From positions 1-21,194 of the forward strand of contig DKLZ01000009.1 in assembly GCA_002455955.1 (NCBI GenBank): a stretch of DNA of 21,194 nucleotides. The letters are read 5' to 3'. Below, in pieces: positions 7,669 through 15,207 of the stretch. Position 1 is the first letter of the stretch; each line of letters starts with the position of its first letter. A program made the position numbers and the translations under genes. The stretch comes from Dehalococcoidia bacterium UBA6627 (lineage in GTDB: Bacteria > Chloroflexota > Dehalococcoidia > UBA2979). The notes under the pieces are model-generated. The model did no database searches and was not told where the DNA came from. It saw nothing but the letters and a program-made list of their open reading frames with translations.

Positions 7669-8901
7669 GTGAATAATCAGGAGTCTGTGTTTAGCAACTT
7701 CGAACCGGGTGCTACATCACTTGGTAACTTGCTAGTGCCAATTGTTACCAAGTTACCGAAGAACACTTCCCTTTCTGCACTTCGGTATGACTTGAATGCT
7801 GGCGTCCCTGACAGTGGCTCGTTACCAGCAGAGCAGCTTGCTGCTTCTGCGGTCGAGGTTCTTAGGAACGATCCTGCAGGAGCTCTTACTTATGGAGGTC
7901 AGCAAGGCTACGAGCCATTGCGTGCTTGGATAGCGAAGAGCGAAGGAATGAAAGCGGGACTATCTCTTGGGTCAGACACAGTCTCGATTACCTCAGGGTC
8001 TGCACATGGACTGGAGAACATTGCACTGACCTTTGTTGCTGAGGGGGATCCGGTGATCGTGGGGGCGCCGACATACCCGGGTGCGATCCGTACTTTTCGA
8101 GCTCGTGGTGCGAAGTTAATTTCTGTTCGTCAGGACGATAATGGTATCGATCCTGGCGAACTCGCTACAGTGCTGAAAGCTCTTACGGCCGGTGGAACTC
8201 CAGCGAAGTTAATTTACATCGTTCCGAACTATGACAATCCAACAGGAGTAACGCTACCGTTGGCTCGGCGAGAGGAATTAGTGGATTTAGCGTCGAAGCA
8301 TCATGCGTTGATCGTCGAGGATGATGCCTATGCCGGTCTCGATATCGATGGTCCGGCACCGGCATCTTTGTTTGAGGTAGCTGAAGGACGAGGCGTAATT
8401 CGACTGGGAACATTTTCTAAGACGATCGCTAGTGGGCTTCGTGTTGCGTGGGTGATTGCTGAACCGCATATCACAGCTGCACTTGTCCATATGCGGTTCG
8501 ACAATGGAGCCTCACCTTTTCTCCACCGTGTAGTTCTGAGCTATCTTGAGACTGATCACTACCAGAAGCATGTCCGGCATCTGCAAGCAATCTATCGTGA
8601 GCGAAGGGATGCTATGGCATCCGCACTTACGGAATACGCTGAGCCATACGTTCGTTTTCGCTTGCCGGCGGGTGGATTCTTTTTTTGGTTAGAGCTTAAT
8701 GAACCGCTCACAGCTGCGGCTGTTTTTTCTGCTGCGATCAAGAATGAAGTTGCAGTGACGCCTGGCGCGATGTATTTCGCTGATCAGGGAGGCGATCGAT
8801 CTCTTCGACTTGTCTTTTCGGCACTTCCACCCGAAGACATAAGAAACGCTATCTATCAGCTTGCTCAGGCTATGATCGAGGTAAGTAATCAGGTGCGGTA
8901 A
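7669..8901 (+). CDS. PLP-dependent aminotransferase, class I/II fold (2-aminoadipate/LysN-like), copy 1
   Basis: 410 residues. The fold-type I landmarks are present: LTYGGQQGYEPLR (73-85), VPNYDNPTG with Asn190, VEDDAY with Asp219 and Tyr221, the PLP lysine Lys251 in LGTFSKTIASG, and Arg258 in GLRVAW. This resembles the catalytic domain of 2-aminoadipate, aromatic and MocR-type aminotransferases but has no N-terminal GntR helix-turn-helix, so it is an enzyme and not a regulator. The amino donor and acceptor cannot be assigned. The start is uncertain: the GTG at 7669 lacks a good ribosome site, while an in-frame GTG at 7687 has AGGAG only 3 bases upstream. It is followed by a similar gene beginning at 9022, a likely duplication. 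Confidence 0.9.
   Translation: MNNQESVFSNFEPGATSLGNLLVPIVTKLPKNTSLSALRYDLNAGVPDSGSLPAEQLAASAVEVLRNDPAGALTYGGQQGYEPLRAWIAKSEGMKAGLSLGSDTVSITSGSAHGLENIALTFVAEGDPVIVGAPTYPGAIRTFRARGAKLISVRQDDNGIDPGELATVLKALTAGGTPAKLIYIVPNYDNPTGVTLPLARREELVDLASKHHALIVEDDAYAGLDIDGPAPASLFEVAEGRGVIRLGTFSKTIASGLRVAWVIAEPHITAALVHMRFDNGASPFLHRVVLSYLETDHYQKHVRHLQAIYRERRDAMASALTEYAEPYVRFRLPAGGFFFWLELNEPLTAAAVFSAAIKNEVAVTPGAMYFADQGGDRSLRLVFSALPPEDIRNAIYQLAQAMIEVSNQVR
7679..7683 (+). promoter_or_regulatory. Possible ribosome site for an internal GTG start of aminotransferase 1
   Basis: AGGAG lies 3 bases before an in-frame GTG at 7687. The spacing is short, so it only makes the 7669 start doubtful; it does not settle it. 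Confidence 0.3.
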
Positions 8902-8934
8902 AGGAATATTTTGCTTGCTGCTGCTTCGGATACA

Positions 8935-8986
8935 GCCATACGATGTGGATAGCACTCTAGCTAGAGTGCTATCCACATCGTATGGC
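8935..8986. repeat. 52-bp perfect loopless palindrome between the two aminotransferase genes
   Basis: The 26-base left arm (8935-8960) is the exact reverse complement of the right arm (8961-8986) with no spacer; the centre reads CTCTAGCTAGAG. I checked each arm base by base, and the symmetry breaks at 8934/8987. It lies 34 bases after the stop of aminotransferase 1 and ends 36 bases before the GTG of aminotransferase 2. There is no T-run after it, so it is not a standard intrinsic terminator. It could form an RNA hairpin or a DNA cruciform, bind a symmetric regulator, or be a small repeat element. The half-sites are not repeated elsewhere in the window that I can see. Confidence 0.95.
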
Positions 8987-9021
8987 CCAAGTCCTGTCGG
9001 TTCCAGAGTAGGGAATTTCTC

Positions 9022-10314
9022 GTGACGGTAGAACCGGATACGAGCACTATCATTGATGAACTTAGTCGTGCTTGGGCTAAGCACGACCTTGACGATCTCA
9101 GCAGCGACGCCGTGAAGAATCTCACTGCGGGCTCGGCTACCGATTGGGGTATGCCGGCAAACGCACATTCTTCGATCAAAGCAATAAGCCTCGGCAGTGG
9201 GATCCCCGACCCCGACACACTTCCCCGTGTTGAGTTGCTTGCTGCGATGAAACGCGTATTGCAGGCGTCAGAAGATAGTGCGCTTCGCTACGGCGGTGGT
9301 ATAGGGTACGAGCCGTTACGCGCTGCATTAGCAGATCGTTATACGCGAGATCGGCACGTACCAGTCGATGCTAGTTACTTTTTGCTGACCAATGGGAGTG
9401 CTGGCGCAATTGATCTCGTTTGTTCTGCTTTTCTTTCACCGGGTGACATTGTGATTGCGGAAGCTCCTACGTTCTCAGGGAGCCTCCGTACTTTTCGTGG
9501 TCATCGGGCAGACATAATCTCAGTTGGGATGGACGAAGAGGGACTCGATACCAATGCTCTGTCAGATCTACTAGAGCGTCTTACGGCAGAAGGTAAACGA
9601 GCTAAGCTGATCTACACCATCAGCAATTTCCACAACCCGGCCGGTTCATCTATGTCGGTTGAGCGACGTAAGGAACTGCTAGTCCTCGCCGCTAATCATG
9701 GAGCATTGATCATCGATGACGATGCCTACGGCGAATTTTCATACTCTGATAACCCTGCGACGACACTGTCCGAGCTTGCAAAAGTGCAAGGCGTGATAAC
9801 AGTCAGTACTTTTTCAAAAATCATGGCTACGGGTCTACGCGTTGGCTGGATCCATGCTGAACCTGCTCTCATCGAACGAGTGATACGTATTCGCTTCGAG
9901 ATGGGCAATAGTCCGTTATTGCACCAGATGCTCTATGAATTCATGAAGAATGGGCGATTAGATGAGCATATTGTTCAAATGCGTCAACTCTATTCAGAGA
10001 AGCGTGACGCTCTTATTTCGGCTTTACATGAGTACTGTGAACCGTACCTTTCCTTTCGCAAACCTGCTGGTGGGTTCTTTCTCTGGGCAACACTGCATGA
10101 AGGTTTGAACGCACTCGAAGTTCATCGTGCGGCAACTGCGAATGGTGTCTACTGTGCGTATGGAGATGCATTTTTTGCAGATCAAACAGATCCGGGTGAG
10201 CATCTTCGTCTGGCCTTTTCCGAAGTAGCTTTGAGAGATATTCCTGAAGCTGCTCGGCGACTCGCTGCAGCATGTGAGCAGGTTGCCAAAGATTCTGCTG
10301 GTTGGCAGATCTAG
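9022..10314 (+). CDS. PLP-dependent aminotransferase, class I/II fold, copy 2
   Basis: 430 residues, a paralogue of the preceding gene with the same landmarks: LRYGGGIGYEPLR (88-100), SNFHNPAG with Asn205, IDDDAYGEF with Asp234 and Tyr236, the PLP lysine Lys266 in VSTFSKIMATG, and Arg273. The N-terminus is about 20 residues longer (acidic, HDLDDLSSD). No DNA-binding domain. AGGGA at 9010-9014, seven bases before the GTG at 9022, supports this start. It probably transfers an amino group between an amino acid and 2-oxoglutarate or another keto acid; specificity is unknown and may differ from copy 1. The 52-bp palindrome separates the two genes, so they may be transcribed independently. Confidence 0.9.
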   Translation: MTVEPDTSTIIDELSRAWAKHDLDDLSSDAVKNLTAGSATDWGMPANAHSSIKAISLGSGIPDPDTLPRVELLAAMKRVLQASEDSALRYGGGIGYEPLRAALADRYTRDRHVPVDASYFLLTNGSAGAIDLVCSAFLSPGDIVIAEAPTFSGSLRTFRGHRADIISVGMDEEGLDTNALSDLLERLTAEGKRAKLIYTISNFHNPAGSSMSVERRKELLVLAANHGALIIDDDAYGEFSYSDNPATTLSELAKVQGVITVSTFSKIMATGLRVGWIHAEPALIERVIRIRFEMGNSPLLHQMLYEFMKNGRLDEHIVQMRQLYSEKRDALISALHEYCEPYLSFRKPAGGFFLWATLHEGLNALEVHRAATANGVYCAYGDAFFADQTDPGEHLRLAFSEVALRDIPEAARRLAAACEQVAKDSAGWQI

Positions 10315-10466
10315 ATCATGATTGTTCCGACTGTGCTCTTCAGAGGTATATGAAGAATGGCAGTTCGCGGGTCCATCTAAATCCGTCACTCTCAATATTT
10401 TGGTCGTCTGCTGATGCTCCCTCGTTTAGGTTAGATATCGATAGTGCGATCTGTAACTGAACCGGG

Positions 10467-10502
10467 ATGCAAGATTTCAAGAAGAACAAAGCCGAGTTAT
10501 GA
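10467..10502 (+). other. 11-codon mini-frame overlapping the methyltransferase start
   Basis: ATG at 10467 opens a short frame, MQDFKKNKAEL, whose TGA (10500-10502) overlaps the ATG of the methyltransferase at 10499 in the arrangement ATGA. This could be a coupled leader peptide or chance; there is no clear ribosome site before it. The rest of the 184-base gap (10315-10498) shows nothing I can name. Confidence 0.2.
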
Positions 10503-11095
10503 CGAAAGCTAAAGACTTGGATGGTTTGCGCGAGCCTATTGAATTTGATGTTCTGCTCAGAGGGTATTCGTTGCATTTCTACTCGACGTGGGGTCTTTTT
10601 TCGCCTCGCGAGATCGATGCTGGCACACGGTTGCTTCTTCAATTGGTCGAGGTTGCTCCAGGCGACGATTGTCTCGATCTTGGCTGTGGCTACGGTGCGA
10701 TCGGGATCACGCTCGCTCGCTTAGCTCCCCAAGGTCATACACTTTTGATTGACAAGGACATGGTAGCGATCGAATACGCGCGGAAGAATGTTGATTTGAA
10801 TGAAGTTGCTAACGTCGATGTCCTTCCGTCGAATGGTTTTGATGATGTTCCTCGGGACCGTACCTTTGATCTCATTGCTATGAATTTACCGGCGAAGATT
10901 GGTAATGAATTAACAGCACTATTGATCGCGGATGGATGGTCTCGCTTACGTTCAGGTGGTCGTTTTTATCTCGTTACTCTTAGTGGAATGAGGAAATTTG
11001 TGCAGCGAGTGATTGAGGAGCAGACCGGTACTTACGAGAAAGTAAAGCAGAGTGGTGCCTATACATTGCATCGAATCGTTCGCTCGAGCGCCTGA
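10499..11095 (+). CDS. Class I SAM-dependent methyltransferase (RsmC/MTS-like)
   Basis: 198 residues. SAM-binding motif I is LDLGCGYGAIG (59-69), the acidic residue of motif II is Asp85 in LLIDKD, and the entry segment FYSTWGLFSPREIDAGTRLL matches the MTS domain of small-subunit rRNA methyltransferases such as RsmC. In that family motif IV is NPP(F/Y), used for amino-group methylation; here the place reads MNLPAK (128-133), so base N-methylation is less certain. It is shorter than E. coli RsmC and has only the catalytic domain. No strong ribosome site precedes the ATG. The next gene starts 20 bases after its stop on the same strand, so the two are probably co-transcribed. Confidence 0.85.
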   Translation: MTKAKDLDGLREPIEFDVLLRGYSLHFYSTWGLFSPREIDAGTRLLLQLVEVAPGDDCLDLGCGYGAIGITLARLAPQGHTLLIDKDMVAIEYARKNVDLNEVANVDVLPSNGFDDVPRDRTFDLIAMNLPAKIGNELTALLIADGWSRLRSGGRFYLVTLSGMRKFVQRVIEEQTGTYEKVKQSGAYTLHRIVRSSA

Positions 11096-11115
11096 GAGCC
11101 GGTTAACCTTCCAGC

Positions 11116-11934
11116 ATGGTCGGTGATAAAGGCGTCTACACTTCGCTTGTCGGAAAGCGTGCATTGGTGATCGGTGGATCGCGAGGAATTGGTCGTGCCA
11201 TTTCGACTCGCCTCGCTCGCGAAGGAGTCCATGTTTTCACGGTTTATTCGCGTTCTGAGGAAGCTGCGATTGCGACGGTGAAAGAGTGTCGTGCTTTGGG
11301 TGTAGAGGCTGAGGCGATCAAAGTCGATGTTGGTCGTAATGAGGAACTTCGCGGGCTCTTCGAGCAGATTGCTGAATGGGCACCCGACAAGAATGGTTCC
11401 GGTCTCGATATTTTGGTTAATAACGCTGCTCGAGGACTGGAGCGACCACGGCAAGCTCTCAAACAACGGCCAGGTCACCTGCATCGTTCAATGGATGTTA
11501 ACGTTTTTGGACCCTGGACCGCAGTTCAGCTTGCCACACCATTGATGGAAACTAGAGGTGGTGGCGTGATAGTTAACCTGCTCTCACCGGGAGCAGAGCA
11601 CTACATGAGTGATTATGCTGCTGTTGGCGTGAGCAAAGGTGCGCTTAATTCATTGACGATGTATCTAGCAGTAGAACTTGCTCCTCTGGGTATTCGCGTT
11701 AATGGAGTGTCTTCCGGCTGGGTTGAGGGTTCCGAAGGGGATCGTGGGTATAAGGTGGACATTGCCAAGAAAGTAGAACGGCATGTTCCTGTTGGACGTA
11801 ACGTGAGGCCTGAGGATATTGCTGCCGCCGTCGCTTGGATCTGTTCGGATGAAGCACCGATGTTAGTTGGTCAGGATATCTATCTGGACGGTGGTTTCGC
11901 TGATGCGGCTTGGCAAGGGCTTCTGGACGAGTAG
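11116..11934 (+). CDS. SDR-family oxidoreductase, FabL-type (probable NADPH enoyl-ACP reductase III)
   Basis: 272 residues with a Rossmann dinucleotide loop GGSRGIGRA (20-28) and the NNAA motif (102-105). The active site is not the classical YxxxK. It reads YAAVGVSK, giving Tyr167 and Lys174 in a Y-x6-K spacing as in enoyl-ACP reductases. The surrounding block, NYTTVGVSK-like with LAVELAP and GQDIYLDGG, closely resembles Bacillus subtilis FabL (from memory). FabL reduces enoyl-ACP with NADPH in fatty acid synthesis. Substrate assignment is an inference, since other SDRs share parts of this pattern and no fab genes are adjacent. The basic turn after the second strand (SRSEE) fits NADPH. No clear ribosome site at the ATG; likely in one unit with the methyltransferase 20 bases upstream. 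Confidence 0.8.
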   Translation: MVGDKGVYTSLVGKRALVIGGSRGIGRAISTRLAREGVHVFTVYSRSEEAAIATVKECRALGVEAEAIKVDVGRNEELRGLFEQIAEWAPDKNGSGLDILVNNAARGLERPRQALKQRPGHLHRSMDVNVFGPWTAVQLATPLMETRGGGVIVNLLSPGAEHYMSDYAAVGVSKGALNSLTMYLAVELAPLGIRVNGVSSGWVEGSEGDRGYKVDIAKKVERHVPVGRNVRPEDIAAAVAWICSDEAPMLVGQDIYLDGGFADAAWQGLLDE

Positions 11935-12066
11935 GATTTACCAGAGATGTATGTGCTGTTGGCTACCTCATAGAAGTAGGATTCGTTAGCCAAGTTCCAT
12001 TGGATGATTTACTTGATGAGTTCATTAGGATGGTTCGTTGTCGGATCTACCATATTGAGCCCATCT

Positions 12067-12071
12067 AGGAG
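12067..12071 (+). promoter_or_regulatory. Ribosome site before a non-canonical start of the MFS gene
   Basis: AGGAG lies 9 bases before ATC at 12081, just inside the open frame that begins after TAG 12072-12074. It is the only convincing ribosome site near the conserved N-terminus of the MFS protein and argues for initiation at or near ATC 12081 (or an ATG changed by mutation or read error). Confidence 0.4.
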
Positions 12072-12080
12072 TAGGTAGTC

Positions 12081-13364
12081 ATCTCTAAACCATCACAAAG
12101 TCAGTCTCAGCAAGCGCACAGATTCCTCTTCTACGGCTACTGGATCGTGATCGCGGCACTTGTGTCACAGTTTGTAATGATAGGCACCCAGATGTCGATT
12201 CTTGGAGTGTTCCTTAAGCCGATGACAGAGGAGCTCGGATGGCAGCGGTCCGAATTTTTCTATTCGCAGACTGTTGGTCAGTTCCTTTTCGCATGTGTTG
12301 GATTCTTTATTGGTGTCTACGTTGATCGGCTGGGAGCGCGCCCCTTGATGCTGGTCGGTGTGGTGTTCCTTTCTGGAACGTTATTTCTTGTGTCCGAGGT
12401 TGACACTCTTTGGCAGTGGATTGTGTTACGTGGGTTGTTTTTCACAATTGGAGCAGCTCTTGTTGGAAATTTGGTGGTTAATGTCACTATCGCTAAATGG
12501 TTTGTTGAAAAGCGTGGACGAGCAATTGGCATCGCCTCGATGGGTGTTTCACTAGCCGGGGTTGTCTGGCCACCGTTGATGGTTGCAGTGACTGACGAGT
12601 TCGGTTGGCGCACAGCGTGGCGCTTATTAGCGGTGATTGCACTCGTGCTGATTGTTCCGGCGGCGATGGTGATGCGACGTGCGCCGGAGGATCACGGCCT
12701 TCATCCTGATGGGAAGAACAACATCGAGGTTGCTGAGGGTGGTGCCGCAAGTGCTGTAGCTGACTTTGCTAACTCGCTTACTCGCAGAGAGGCTTTACGT
12801 ACACAGACACTGTATCTGTTGATCCTATCATTCGGCGTAGCAGCGGTCGGTGTCATGGTTGTTCTTACACAGACCATCCCGTTTTTGACAGATGAAGGTT
12901 TCAGTCGCCGTACGGCGTCAATCATGACAGCGTCGATGTCGTTCCCGGCGCTTGTTTCTAAACCGATTTGGGGGCTGGTGATAGAGAAGACCGAACCACG
13001 TCCTATAGCAGCGATTGGTTTCCTGTTGTCTGCGATAGCGACGATTATCATTCTGTTCGCTGTAGAAGAGGCAAATATACCACTGCTCTTTTCAGGTTAT
13101 GTGCTGATAGGAACCGGCTTCGGTGGTCATATTCCAATTAGCGAGGTGATCTGGGCTTCGTATTTTGGGCGCCGGTATCTTGGTTCGGTGCGTAGCGTTG
13201 CTATGCCGTTCACCTTCGTGATCGGGGCGAGCGCGCCGCTGGCGACAGCTTTCTATTACGACAAGGTAGGGAGTTACGACGGAGCATTCTATACCATCAG
13301 CTTACTTTGGCTACTGGGGGCCATTCTTGTGATGTTGGTTCGTGATCCTAGGATGCGTATTTGA
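12081..13364 (+). CDS. MFS transporter (OFA/monocarboxylate-like), copy 1, with unusual start
   Basis: A 12-span major facilitator. The first canonical start in frame is GTG at 12147, but the reading frame upstream encodes FYGYWIV, matching FYGWWIV at the N-terminus of the second MFS gene in this window. The real protein therefore begins before 12147. Between the in-frame stop at 12072-12074 and that motif there is no ATG, GTG or TTG; the best-placed codon is ATC 12081, behind AGGAG. Motif A (VDRLGARP) is encoded at 12321-12344, a PEDHGLHPDG loop in the middle, and YFGRRYLGSVRSVAMPFT at 13161-13214. The family carries organic acids such as monocarboxylates or oxalate; the substrate here is unknown. 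Convergent with ilvD, 27 bases apart. The 146 bases before 12081 hold nothing I recognise. Confidence 0.85.
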   Translation: MSKPSQSQSQQAHRFLFYGYWIVIAALVSQFVMIGTQMSILGVFLKPMTEELGWQRSEFFYSQTVGQFLFACVGFFIGVYVDRLGARPLMLVGVVFLSGTLFLVSEVDTLWQWIVLRGLFFTIGAALVGNLVVNVTIAKWFVEKRGRAIGIASMGVSLAGVVWPPLMVAVTDEFGWRTAWRLLAVIALVLIVPAAMVMRRAPEDHGLHPDGKNNIEVAEGGAASAVADFANSLTRREALRTQTLYLLILSFGVAAVGVMVVLTQTIPFLTDEGFSRRTASIMTASMSFPALVSKPIWGLVIEKTEPRPIAAIGFLLSAIATIIILFAVEEANIPLLFSGYVLIGTGFGGHIPISEVIWASYFGRRYLGSVRSVAMPFTFVIGASAPLATAFYYDKVGSYDGAFYTISLLWLLGAILVMLVRDPRMRI

Positions 13365-13391
13365 CTTGAAAAGCCGTGTGTTGATGAACGA

Positions 13392-15065
13392 CTAGTTGGT
13401 GATTGCTCCCAGTTCCGCTCCGGAAACAAGTCGCGCATATTTCGCAAACACACCAGTTTCGTAGTTCGGTTGGCTAGGTCGCCAATCATGCCTCCGAGCA
13501 GCTAATTCTTCATCTGCTACGTCGAGATTAAGTTCGCGGTTGGGAATATCGAACTCAATTATGTCACCTTCGTGTACGAGAGCTATCGGTCCTCCATCTG
13601 CTGCCTCGGGGGCGACGTGACCGGCCATGAGCCCGCGTGTCGCGCCCGAGAATCTTCCGTCAGTTAGTAGTGCCACGGTTTCACCCAGCCCTTCACCAAC
13701 GAGTGCAGCGGTGACCCCTAGCATCTCACGCATTCCTGGGCCACCCTTGGGTCCTTCATTCCGGATCACAACGACATCACCAGCTTTAATTTCACCAGCA
13801 AGAACAGCTGCCATTGAATCTTCTTCTCGTTCGAAGACTCTGGCTGGACCTCGATGTGTCATTCGTTCGTGGCCAGCGACTTTTATCACGCTTCCCAGCG
13901 GAGCGAGCGAGCCTTTCATGATGACGAGTCCGCCGGTTTCCTTTAGTGGTTTGTTGAGTGAGCGGATTACATTTTGTCCAGGAGTTTCGACTACGGTGCT
14001 GGCTTCTTCGGCGATTGTTTTACCAGTCACGGTCATCACGTCACCGTGCAATAGTCCAGCCTCGAGCAGGCGGGTAGCGAGGAGAGGTGTCCCACCGGCC
14101 GCATCCCAATCGAGTGCGACGTATTGCCCTCCGGGTCGGAGGTCGCCGATTAGAGGTGTTTGTTCGCTGATCTCGTCAAAGTCGTCAATGTCGAGTTCGA
14201 CACCTGCTTCGGCGGCGATCGCTAGTAAGTGGAGTACTACATTTGTAGAACCTCCAGTAGCAGCAGCACACATGATTCCATTTTCCAACGCTTTTCGGGT
14301 CAGTATCTCCCGAGGGAGTTTCCCTTGAGCAAGAACCTCCATCACGAGTTTTCCGGCCGCGAGGCCGATGTTTTCTTTGTTGGGATCTGTCGCGCCGGTT
14401 GTAGAGCTTCCGAATGGCGAAATTCCACAGAATTCAAGGACAGTTGCCATTGTGTTCGCTGTGAACTGGGCACCACAAGCACCGGCACCAGGGCAAACGA
14501 CATCTTCGAGTGCTTCAAGCTGCTCGTCGGTCATTCTGCCCGCAGCATGCTCCCCTACACCCTCGAAAATGTCCTGAATAGTCACGTCACGGTCTTGGAA
14601 GCGTCCTGGTGCGATCGATCCTGAATAAAGGAGCACTCCGGGTATGTTGAGTCTAGCTAGTGCCATTGCCCCAGCTGGAATCGTCTTGTCACAACCAACG
14701 ATTACAACTGCCGCGTCAAATGCATAACCCACACCGCAGAGCTCTATGGAGTCTGCAATTAGTTCCCTACTAATCAGTGAGGCCTTCATTCCTTCCGTGC
14801 CCATTGTGACACCATCACTGATCGAGACGGTATTAACCTCCATCGGTGTGCCGCCTGCTTCGCGGATCCCCTGCATCACTAATTGCGCTAAGGCTCTCTG
14901 GCTATAGTTGCATGGCATTGTGCCGATCCACTCATGTGCGACCATCACGAGTGGTTTTCGTAAGTCCTCGGTTGTATAGCCAATCGACTTGAGCATTGCC
15001 CGTCCTGGGGCGCGATCAGGACCATCAATCAAGGTGCGGCTGCGGTGTCGGGTGTCGAACGCCAT
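13392..15065 (-). CDS. ilvD: Dihydroxy-acid dehydratase
   Basis: 557 residues, full length. IlvD removes water from 2,3-dihydroxy-isovalerate or 2,3-dihydroxy-3-methylvalerate to give the 2-keto acids for valine, isoleucine, leucine and pantothenate. The iron-sulfur ligands are recognisable: Cys52 in MPCNYSQ, Cys125 in VGCDKTIPAG and Cys197 in GACGAQFTANTM. The C-terminal GRFSGATRG segment holds the proposed catalytic serine. AGGAG seven bases before the ATG on the minus strand is the clearest ribosome site in the window. The 142-base leader (15066-15207) shows no convincing leader peptide or attenuator. No other ilv gene is adjacent; instead it lies between two MFS carriers, one on the same strand upstream. 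Confidence 0.97.
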   Translation of the reverse strand: MAFDTRHRSRTLIDGPDRAPGRAMLKSIGYTTEDLRKPLVMVAHEWIGTMPCNYSQRALAQLVMQGIREAGGTPMEVNTVSISDGVTMGTEGMKASLISRELIADSIELCGVGYAFDAAVVIVGCDKTIPAGAMALARLNIPGVLLYSGSIAPGRFQDRDVTIQDIFEGVGEHAAGRMTDEQLEALEDVVCPGAGACGAQFTANTMATVLEFCGISPFGSSTTGATDPNKENIGLAAGKLVMEVLAQGKLPREILTRKALENGIMCAAATGGSTNVVLHLLAIAAEAGVELDIDDFDEISEQTPLIGDLRPGGQYVALDWDAAGGTPLLATRLLEAGLLHGDVMTVTGKTIAEEASTVVETPGQNVIRSLNKPLKETGGLVIMKGSLAPLGSVIKVAGHERMTHRGPARVFEREEDSMAAVLAGEIKAGDVVVIRNEGPKGGPGMREMLGVTAALVGEGLGETVALLTDGRFSGATRGLMAGHVAPEAADGGPIALVHEGDIIEFDIPNRELNLDVADEELAARRHDWRPSQPNYETGVFAKYARLVSGAELGAITN

Positions 15066-15207
15066 CGAAAGCTCCTGAATATCGTCTACGGAGGCATGCT
15101 AGTAGGTTGCCTAAGTGTGCTAGCGCATCGTAGCAAGTAGGAGAGGGCAAAGCGCACTACTTTTATGACAGAACGTTTTGCTCAGCGAACATTCAGACGT
15201 ATAGAAC

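Noticed and set aside
8689..9168. Minus-strand frame crossing the palindrome and both aminotransferase ends
   Set aside because: It overlaps strongly supported coding sequence on both sides and has no recognisable domain; it is open by chance.
13627..14328. Long plus-strand open frame opposite ilvD
   Set aside because: It is a Ser/Pro/Thr-rich shadow of the ilvD coding strand with no recognisable domain.
15118..15135. TGCTA/TAGCA inverted repeat in the ilvD leader as an attenuator or operator
   Set aside because: Five-base arms are expected by chance; no leader peptide rich in branched-chain codons or alternative hairpin was found.
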